Below the pieces are notes generated by a model. That model saw nothing but the letters and a program-made list of their open reading frames with translations. It searched no databases and was not told where the DNA came from. 64,000 bases of DNA from Synechococcus sp. UW105. Its GTDB lineage: Bacteria; Cyanobacteriota; Cyanobacteriia; PCC-6307; Cyanobiaceae. The stretch lies in assembly GCF_900473935.1 (NCBI RefSeq), contig NZ_UCNN01000005.1, positions 62,001 to 126,000 on the forward strand. The letters are read 5' to 3'. Positions 57,789-64,000 of the stretch are shown piece after piece. How positions within the stretch are numbered: the stretch's first letter is position 1; the number at the start of each line of letters is the position of its first letter. Both the position numbers and the translations under genes were made by a program.

Positions 57789-58921
57789 GCAGCGGGATCC
57801 TCCACAGCGGGATCCTTCACAGTGGGCTCCCCCACCGCTGGCCAGCCGAGATGGCGCCGACCGGCCACCGTCACGACCCGGCCACGGGGGGTGCGCTGCA
57901 AAAATCCGAGTTGGAGCAGATAAGGCTCCACAACCGTTTCCAAGGTGGTGGCGTCTTCCCCCAGAGCGGCCGCAAGGGTATCGAGCCCCACCGGACCTCC
58001 GCCATGGGACTGCAGCAACAGCTCCAAGAGGCGGCGATCACTGGCATCAAGGCCTCGACCATCAACCCGGTGCAAGCTCAGGGCTTCGTCCACCAGATCG
58101 GCGTCGATCAACACAGAGCCATCGGGCGGTGTTGAGCCACCGTTGACAGATACTGCTCGCACACTGGCCACGTCGCGCACACGCCGCAGCAGACGGTTCG
58201 CAATCCGCGGCGTTCCCCGGCAGCGGCGAGCGATTTCGGTGCAGCCATGGGCCGACAAGCTCAGGCCAAGCAGCCCGGCAGCCCGCTCAACGATCGCCTC
58301 CAGATCCTCCTGCCCATAAAACTCAAGCCGCTGCAACAAACCAAAGCGATCCCGCAAGGGGGAACTGAGAGAACCCGCCTTGGTGGTCGCCCCGACCAGG
58401 GTGAAGGGAGGCAAATCGAGGGTTCGCGTGCGGGCAGTACTGCCCTTTCCAACCGTGAGATCGAGGCGGCGATCCTCCATTGCCGGATAGAGCAGCTCCT
58501 CCGCCACGCGGGTGAGCCGGTGGATCTCGTCGATAAACAGCAACTCCCTTGGTTGCAGATTGACCAGCAGGCCCACAATGTCGCGAGGTCGCTCCAAAGC
58601 CGGGGCGCTAGTGATCCGACAGGGGACGCCAAGCTCTTCAGCCAGCACAAGAGCCATGGTGGTCTTGCCCAGGCCAGGGGGGCCGTAGAGCAGCACATGG
58701 TCGAGGGCATCGCCGCGGGCACTCGCGGCCTGCACAGCGATGCCAAGCACCTGCTTGAGCTCCGCTTGGCCGATGTAGTCGTTCAGGCGGCGGGGCCGCA
58801 GGCTGTCTTCCCTGCCAGGAGCACTCTCCTGGGCAGAGCGTTCCGGTGACAGAAGCGGCGACGGATCCTTCAACTCCCGTCGCGGTCGCTTGGATCTGGC
58901 AGCTGAAGACTCGATCGCCAT
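57785..58921 (-). CDS. ruvB: Holliday junction branch migration helicase RuvB
   Basis: AAA+ motor of branch migration. Motifs are [12 protein letters not shown], Walker [15 protein letters not shown], Walker [12 protein letters not shown], sensor [19 protein letters not shown] and the C-terminal winged helix (IEPYLLQ-like [19 protein letters not shown]). At 378 residues it is longer than usual because of a 45-residue basic leader and a short repeated Pro-Thr/Ala-Val-Lys/Glu-Asp tail. First gene of the leftward five-gene operon and divergent from smpB. Confidence 0.96.
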   Translation of the reverse strand: MAIESSAARSKRPRRELKDPSPLLSPERSAQESAPGREDSLRPRRLNDYIGQAELKQVLGIAVQAASARGDALDHVLLYGPPGLGKTTMALVLAEELGVPCRITSAPALERPRDIVGLLVNLQPRELLFIDEIHRLTRVAEELLYPAMEDRRLDLTVGKGSTARTRTLDLPPFTLVGATTKAGSLSSPLRDRFGLLQRLEFYGQEDLEAIVERAAGLLGLSLSAHGCTEIARRCRGTPRIANRLLRRVRDVASVRAVSVNGGSTPPDGSVLIDADLVDEALSLHRVDGRGLDASDRRLLELLLQSHGGGPVGLDTLAAALGEDATTLETVVEPYLLQLGFLQRTPRGRVVTVAGRRHLGWPAVGEPTVKDPAVEDPAA

Positions 58922-59005
58922 GGCACGAGCGTACCGAGCCCAGAGGTTGGATGGGAGTCAGGATCCCTCTAGGCTCGTGATTAGCAGCGGCAACAGCGCA
59001 GCGTT

Positions 59006-59506
59006 ATGGCAAAAGGCCCGGGCCGCAGGGGAAACAGCGGGAAGGATGCCAACGACAAGCCACGGATCCTGGCTGACAACCGCTTTGCACGGCATCAGTA
59101 CGACATCCTTGAAACTCTGGAAACCGGGATCGAACTACTGGGCACCGAAGTGAAATCGGTACGGGCCGGACAGAGCAACCTGCGAGATGGCTTCTGTCTG
59201 ATCCGCAATGGCCAGATGCAACTGCACAACGTGCACATCTCTCCGCACACCCACGCAGGCAGCTATTTCAACCACGACCCCCTGCGCGTGCGCCGACTTC
59301 TGGCTCATCGGCGTGAGATCGACAAACTACGCATTCAACTGGACCAAAAGGGCCTCACCCTGATCCCCCTCAACCTGCATCTGAAAGGGTCCTGGATCAA
59401 GCTCACCATCGGCCTCGGCAAAGGACGCAAACTGCACGACAAGCGGGCCTTTGAGAAAGAGAAACAGACCAAGAAAGAAACAAAAGCAGCACTGTCGCGT
59501 TACTAA
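59006..59506 (+). CDS. smpB: SsrA-binding protein SmpB
   Basis: Partner of tmRNA in ribosome rescue. The 166-residue protein has [40 protein letters not shown], the LHNVHISPH strand and the C-terminal [20 protein letters not shown] tail that enters the mRNA channel. The N-terminal 20 residues are basic and variable. Divergent from ruvB, convergent on the kinase-like gene; no terminator was seen in the 43-base gap. Confidence 0.95.
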   Translation: MAKGPGRRGNSGKDANDKPRILADNRFARHQYDILETLETGIELLGTEVKSVRAGQSNLRDGFCLIRNGQMQLHNVHISPHTHAGSYFNHDPLRVRRLLAHRREIDKLRIQLDQKGLTLIPLNLHLKGSWIKLTIGLGKGRKLHDKRAFEKEKQTKKETKAALSRY

Positions 59507-59549
59507 TTCAACGCATCTACCACACGAAACAGTGCTCCACCGGCCTGTC

Positions 59550-61616
59550 TCAAGGCTGAGTGCTGTCGACGGGAGGAGCAGGCTCAACGGGATCAAGCGG
59601 TGGAGCCATGGCGGGACGCGGGCCCGGAGCTTGAGGCGCCGCATCGATGGCGCCGCTAACGCCGGTGGCTGAATCAGGAATGGGATCAGGATCGACAGCC
59701 GGCAAGGGCTTGGGCGCAGGCCAATCCGCACGGCACGAAAGGGTGAGCACCCCGGATGACACCCCTTCATTGGTCACCAGCACCTGAACGGGCGATCCCG
59801 CATCCGGCGGGAGCGTCACCACCCGAAGCGGACCCCGTTGCGCTGCCACATCTCCATTGGCTCCGTACACAGTCATCTGCATCAGCGGCGTGCCATTGAT
59901 GCCCAGCACTAACCGTCGGCCCTGCGGCACCTTGATCGAGATCAACCGAGCGCCCCCGGCCTGCACGCGGCTGGACAGCACCGTGGGCTGCCGTGGCCGG
60001 GCCGTGAGGGTTTCGATGCGCACATTCTCGAGACTGCGGATCGCCGCGGCAAACCACAACTGGCGATAGGGCTCTGGGGGCTTGGTTCCCATCGCCACCC
60101 CAGGCAGGAGATTCTGTGCCGAAGCCGTCACCAACTGCTCCACCACCTGTGTATCCACCCCCTGCTCGGTGAGCAGATCACGCTGCTTGCGCCAGTCAAC
60201 CGCCTTGAGGCGTCCGAGACGCGCCCGCAACACAGGGGGCAACTGCTCGACTCTGGCCAGCCATTCCTCCGCCAACTCATTCCAGACCCGGCGCAAGGGC
60301 GCATCCTCCAGGGCATCCCCAGGCAGACGACCGTTGCGCTCGGGATAGCGAGCCAGCAGGCTGTCATCCACCAACTTCAGGAACCAACTGCGATCCACCT
60401 GCAGAGCCCGAAGACGACTGAGCAACTGCTGGCGCTGATCCACTTCCGCAGGCGGAAGACTGGCCTGCGGGGCCCGACCGATCAGATCGCGATCGGTGGA
60501 GGGAGCCGCACCAGGTGTCGTGCCCCGGGTCAACAAAAACCAACCGATGGCCGTTCCAACCACAGCCGACATGAGCAAAGCAACCACCACAGGCCAGAGC
60601 CGGCCTTCGGCCGCCTGCTGACGTTCATGCTCACGGGGGCGGGCACGCCGACCCCCATCAGGGGCTGCTGCTCCTGACGAATCACGGTCTTCCTCAGGCG
60701 TACCTCGATCCAACCGCGGCAGATCAGGGGATGTGACAGGACTCTCGCGCTCCGGCACAGTTGCCGGCGCCAGCACCAAGGTGCGCTCAGCCCGCGCGAT
60801 TGGTCCGGTGGTCTCAGGCATCACGACCGCCTGCAGCGCCTGCAGAGCTTCGGTCGCTCGCTCAAAGCGCTCACCCGAACGCTCGCTCAACAGGCGGTGT
60901 AAAACCTCGCGAAAGTTCGAACCCAAACCCAAACCGTCGGGAATGCTCCAGGCCTGACCAACGGGATCCAGCAGCTGCTCCGGCCTACGACCAGTCAGTA
61001 ACGCCAGGGCCGTAACCCCAAGGGCGTGCAAATCCATCCAAGCCGCTGCAGGCTCGCCGCGACCCTGGGCCTGGGGTGCAAAAGCAGCCGTTGCCCCAGA
61101 CATTGGCTGGGCTCGCTGGCACTGCAGCAGCCCAAAATCGAGCAGCACCGGCATGCCGTCCTGATCCCGACGCAGCAAGTTGCTGGGATTGATATCACCA
61201 TGCACCAGATCCTCGGCATGGAGGACCGCAAGCGCTGGCAGTAGCTGCCTCAGCAACAACAGGACTTCACCAGGGCCGAACACGAGTTGACGGTCTGCTC
61301 GTTGCTTCTGGATCTGATCGAAGGTGCTTCCCTGTTGCCACTCACGCACAAGCCAGAGGGCACCTTCCTCTTCAAACAAACCGCCAAAACGAGGTATCTG
61401 AGGATGCAGAACTTGCTGCATCGCCGGCCAGAGCGAGCGAAACCGCTGCTGGGACGAGATCGACAACAGCTGCCGCAGGGCCACAGGTGCTTCCGCAGCC
61501 AAGAGATCGGCACCTCGCCAGAGCAGACCCTGCGATGCGGTGTGATCGGCCGCATCAACCGACGTGAGCTGCTGATCGATGCGGTAGCGCTCCGCGAGCA
61601 CAGACCCGATCACCAT
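59550..61616 (-). CDS. Ser/Thr protein kinase-like membrane protein, atypical active site
   Basis: A 688-residue protein with an N-terminal kinase domain (about 1-270), a Pro/Ser/Arg-rich linker, one membrane helix (VVVALLMSAVVGTAIGWFLL, about 340-360) and a 320-residue extracytoplasmic part ending in a Pro-rich tail. The catalytic loop is HGDINPSNLL (139-148) and DFG is present (160-162). The VAIK lysine is replaced by Arg48, and the glycine-rich loop is poor. It may therefore be a weak kinase or a pseudokinase. Convergent with smpB. Confidence 0.8.
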   Translation of the reverse strand: MVIGSVLAERYRIDQQLTSVDAADHTASQGLLWRGADLLAAEAPVALRQLLSISSQQRFRSLWPAMQQVLHPQIPRFGGLFEEEGALWLVREWQQGSTFDQIQKQRADRQLVFGPGEVLLLLRQLLPALAVLHAEDLVHGDINPSNLLRRDQDGMPVLLDFGLLQCQRAQPMSGATAAFAPQAQGRGEPAAAWMDLHALGVTALALLTGRRPEQLLDPVGQAWSIPDGLGLGSNFREVLHRLLSERSGERFERATEALQALQAVVMPETTGPIARAERTLVLAPATVPERESPVTSPDLPRLDRGTPEEDRDSSGAAAPDGGRRARPREHERQQAAEGRLWPVVVALLMSAVVGTAIGWFLLTRGTTPGAAPSTDRDLIGRAPQASLPPAEVDQRQQLLSRLRALQVDRSWFLKLVDDSLLARYPERNGRLPGDALEDAPLRRVWNELAEEWLARVEQLPPVLRARLGRLKAVDWRKQRDLLTEQGVDTQVVEQLVTASAQNLLPGVAMGTKPPEPYRQLWFAAAIRSLENVRIETLTARPRQPTVLSSRVQAGGARLISIKVPQGRRLVLGINGTPLMQMTVYGANGDVAAQRGPLRVVTLPPDAGSPVQVLVTNEGVSSGVLTLSCRADWPAPKPLPAVDPDPIPDSATGVSGAIDAAPQAPGPRPAMAPPLDPVEPAPPVDSTQP

Positions 61617-61731
61617 CGCCTCCCCAGCAGTGGGCCGATGCTAGGGGCACTGTCATGGCTTCACCGCCATGTGTGGGGGTCTGCAGGGCTGACAGGATCT
61701 CCCTAGGGTCTGCCCCAACACATCTCAGGCC

Positions 61732-62934
61732 ATGCCCTCCAGCACCCTGCTGCAACGGTTGCTGACGGTGCGCCATCAAAGCGAAGCACTGATCGCCCCC
61801 TTGGAGCCAGAGGATCTCTGCCTGCAGGGAATGGCAGATGCCAGTCCACCCAAATGGCACTTGGCGCACACAACATGGTTCTTCGAGACCTTCGTCCTGA
61901 AACCCTTCCAACCGGAGCACCGCAGTGCGGATCCGCGCTGGGGGTATCTGTTCAATTCCTATTACGAGACCGTCGGACCGCGTCAACCCCGCCCTGATCG
62001 CGGTTTACTCAGCCGACCACCCATGAAGGACATCACCCACTGGCGCCAGCGGGTGAATGCATCCCTTGAAGCACTTCTCAACCAGGGGGAAGATCCTCGT
62101 TACTGCGAGCTGATCGAACTCGGATTGCAGCACGAACAACAGCATCAAGAGCTGCTGCTGATGGATCTGCTCGACGGCTTCAGCCGTCAGCCGCTTGAAC
62201 CGAGCTATAACGCCAGCTGGGAACCTGCATCATCCACCTGCTCAGCGCCGTGCCGCTGGCTCGAGCATCCAGGTGGGTTAGTCGAAATCGGTGCCAGCCG
62301 CGACGCAATCGAACCTAGAGCCTTCCATTTCGACAACGAGGCCCCCCGTCATCGGGTCTGGCTGGAACCGTTCGCGATCTCCAGCCAGCTGGTGCGCAAC
62401 GACGCCTACCAACACTTCATCGACGATGACGGCTACAAACGTCCTGAACTCTGGATGAGCGAAGGCTGGGCTATCTGCCAGCAGCGGGGCTGGCAAGCGC
62501 CCCGCTACTGGCGCCAGGACCACCCCGACGCAGCCTGGAGTTCGGAATTCACCCTCGCTGGTCGCCAACCGCTGGATCCCCACCAACCGGTCCGCCATCT
62601 CAGCTGGTTTGAAGCGGATGCCTTTGCCCGCTGGGCTGGCTTGCGGCTTCCAAGCGAAGCGGAATGGGAAATAGCGGCCCGCAGTCATGGAGATGCCCTG
62701 GAAGAAAGCCACGACACGCTCTGGCAATGGACATCCAGCCCATACCGTCCCTATCCCGGCTTTCAACCAGCAGCAGGTGCAGTGGGGGAATACAACGGCA
62801 AATTCATGACCTCCCAATTCGTGCTGCGCGGCAGTAGCCAGCTCACCCCAACGAGCCATGCCCGTCTGACCTATCGAAATTTCTTTGCCCCAGCGAGCCG
62901 CTGGATGGCAGCTGGCATTCGCCTCGCCCGATAA
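61732..62934 (+). CDS. egtB: ergothioneine biosynthesis sulfoxide synthase EgtB
   Basis: Non-heme iron enzyme joining hercynine to a thiol (cysteine or gamma-glutamylcysteine) in ergothioneine synthesis. The 400-residue protein has an N-terminal DinB-like domain with iron ligands in WHLAHTTWFFE and LQHEQQHQELLLMD, and a C-terminal FGE-sulfatase/C-type-lectin domain (VRNDAYQHFIDDDGY, LRLPSEAEWEIAAR, LTYRNFFAPASRW). It is two bases from egtD, which makes its substrate. Starts at ATG 61732, divergent from the kinase-like gene. Confidence 0.93.
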   Translation: MPSSTLLQRLLTVRHQSEALIAPLEPEDLCLQGMADASPPKWHLAHTTWFFETFVLKPFQPEHRSADPRWGYLFNSYYETVGPRQPRPDRGLLSRPPMKDITHWRQRVNASLEALLNQGEDPRYCELIELGLQHEQQHQELLLMDLLDGFSRQPLEPSYNASWEPASSTCSAPCRWLEHPGGLVEIGASRDAIEPRAFHFDNEAPRHRVWLEPFAISSQLVRNDAYQHFIDDDGYKRPELWMSEGWAICQQRGWQAPRYWRQDHPDAAWSSEFTLAGRQPLDPHQPVRHLSWFEADAFARWAGLRLPSEAEWEIAARSHGDALEESHDTLWQWTSSPYRPYPGFQPAAGAVGEYNGKFMTSQFVLRGSSQLTPTSHARLTYRNFFAPASRWMAAGIRLAR

Positions 62935-62936
62935 CC

Positions 62937-63944
62937 ATGACCAGGTCCGCTACTCGTGGCAGCACGAAGGCAACAAACGCCCTCACAACAGCACCGATCA
63001 CGCTGATCGACCTCCATCCCCCCGCCACCGACATGCTGAAGCTGGTGCAGGCGGGATTGCGTTGCCAACCCAAGCAACTTCCGGCCTGGCTCCTTTACGA
63101 CGCGGAAGGATCCCGGCTATTTGACCAGATCTGTGAACAGCCCGAATACGGACTCACTCGGACGGAAATCGCTCTGCTTGAACAGCAGGCGGATGCGATT
63201 GCCGCAGCCCTTGGACCCGGCGTGATCGTGGAATTCGGTGCGGGCAGTGCCCGCAAAGTGGGCCCCCTGCTCAGGGCCCTTCAACCAGCGGCCTATGTGG
63301 CCCTCGACATCAGCGCCAACCATCTCAGCCAGGCCACCCAGGCCCTGCAGCAGCTCCACCCCCAGGTTCCAATGCTCGGGATCTGCTGCGACCACAGCCA
63401 ACTGACAGCGCTTCCCCCCGATCCGCTGCTCAACAACCAGCGCAGACTCGGCTTTTTCCCGGGCAGTTCCCTCGGCAATTTCAACCGCACAGAGGCCGTG
63501 CAACTCCTCAGCCGCTTTCGTCACATCCTGGACGGTGGTCCACTGCTGCTGGGCCTCGATCACCCCAAACCAGCTTCGGTCTTGGAAGCGGCGTACGACG
63601 ATGCAGCGGGAGTGTCTGCCGCCTTCGCCCGCAACCTCCTGCATCGCCTCAATCGCGACCTGAACGCAAACTTCCAACCCGACCAGTTCGTCTACCGAGC
63701 CCAATGGCAACCGGAACACAATCGCGTCGAAATGGCCTTGGTCAGCCGTTGTGAACAGAGTGTGACCATTGCCAACCAATCCTGGTCGTTCAGGGCCAGG
63801 GAACCCTTGGTGACCGAATACAGCCTGAAGTACAACCCCGCCATGACCAGGACACTGACGGCTGCAGCAGGTTGGCGCATGCTGGATCGCTGGCATGATC
63901 CGGACGAAAGCCTGTCCTTGTATCTGCTGACACCAGCAGAATGA
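62937..63944 (+). CDS. egtD: L-histidine N-alpha-methyltransferase EgtD
   Basis: SAM-dependent enzyme that trimethylates histidine to hercynine. The 335-residue protein has LPAWLLYDAEGSRLFDQICE, PEYGLTRTEIALLE, the SAM loop VEFGAGSARKVGPLL, YVALDISANHL and LGFFPGSSLGNFNRTEA, all typical of EgtD. A 25-residue Thr/Ala-rich leader precedes the domain, and a later start is possible. Forms an egtB-egtD operon. Confidence 0.94.
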   Translation: MTRSATRGSTKATNALTTAPITLIDLHPPATDMLKLVQAGLRCQPKQLPAWLLYDAEGSRLFDQICEQPEYGLTRTEIALLEQQADAIAAALGPGVIVEFGAGSARKVGPLLRALQPAAYVALDISANHLSQATQALQQLHPQVPMLGICCDHSQLTALPPDPLLNNQRRLGFFPGSSLGNFNRTEAVQLLSRFRHILDGGPLLLGLDHPKPASVLEAAYDDAAGVSAAFARNLLHRLNRDLNANFQPDQFVYRAQWQPEHNRVEMALVSRCEQSVTIANQSWSFRAREPLVTEYSLKYNPAMTRTLTAAAGWRMLDRWHDPDESLSLYLLTPAE

Positions 63945-63948
63945 CGTT

Positions 63949-64000
63949 ATGAGCAGAGAAGAACAGCGCCAGACGATCCGCAGCCAACGCGAGACGCTGA
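63949..64000 (+). CDS. start of a downstream gene, cut by the window end
   Basis: An ATG at 63949, 4 bases after the egtD stop, opens a frame of 17 codons (MSREEQRQTIRSQRETL) that runs off the window. The basic helical start would suit 5-formyltetrahydrofolate cyclo-ligase, but this is too little to name it. Confidence 0.45.
   Translation, partial: MSREEQRQTIRSQRETL

Overview
The window looks like chromosome of a marine unicellular picocyanobacterium of the Synechococcus/Cyanobium type. The evidence is gene content and linkage: psaC, an ndhS-like NDH-1 subunit, a bilin-type heme oxygenase, split glycolate dehydrogenase subunits (glcE, glcF), a bifunctional GDP-mannose synthase, and egtB-egtD, all tightly packed at high GC. 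The clade cannot be assigned from the sequence alone. About 60 protein genes, one tRNA, the RNase P RNA, a TPP riboswitch and several terminators can be supported. There is no CRISPR array, no intact insertion sequence and no prophage.

Layout. (1) 1-4.9 kb: a nearly complete Kdo pathway (kdsD-kdsC, kdsB, kdsA) with a sulfotransferase and a GT8-like transferase. (2) 4.9-8.5 kb: two tandem paralogous multi-pass membrane proteins of unknown function, possibly GT-C-like. (3) 8.5-18.2 kb: a leftward surface-polysaccharide cluster with a second sulfotransferase, five glycosyltransferases (one carrying a long helical C-terminal region) and an ABC exporter. (4) 18.2-23.3 kb: heme oxygenase, a GtrA-YdjC fusion facing a GtrB-like transferase, and icd. 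(5) 23.3-29.7 kb: two oxygenase-like proteins and an unknown protein leading into glcF, an opposed four-carbon sugar-acid kinase, and glcE. (6) 29.7-37.2 kb: aldose epimerase-like protein, alpha/beta hydrolase, Na+/H+ antiporter, glycogen phosphorylase and two small conserved-looking unknowns. (7) 37.2-43.2 kb: tRNA-Arg(CCU), rnpB, then an accessory stretch. It holds a broken sigma-factor/RTX junction and a visibly AT-richer three-gene nonulosonic (sialic-acid-like) cassette. (8) 43.2-64 kb: conserved core genes: rnc, a K+ channel with ndhS, rimM, manC, glmS, psaC, acpP-fabF-tkt, thiC with its riboswitch, a five-gene operon ending in ruvB, smpB, a kinase-like protein and egtB-egtD.

How the parts work together. 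Much of the left third, together with manC and the nonulosonic cassette, points to cell-surface glycan construction. Activated sugars (CMP-Kdo, a CMP-nonulosonate, GDP-mannose, glucosamine-6-P) would be made, polymerised by the GT4/GT2/GT8 enzymes, decorated by sulfotransferases and a deacetylase-like domain, and moved across the membrane by the ABC exporter and GtrA-type domain. The most unusual items are the fusion of a sialyltransferase-like/DUF115-like domain to NeuB, the GtrA-YdjC fusion, the paralogous membrane pair, and the sigma/RTX junction, which looks like a deletion scar.
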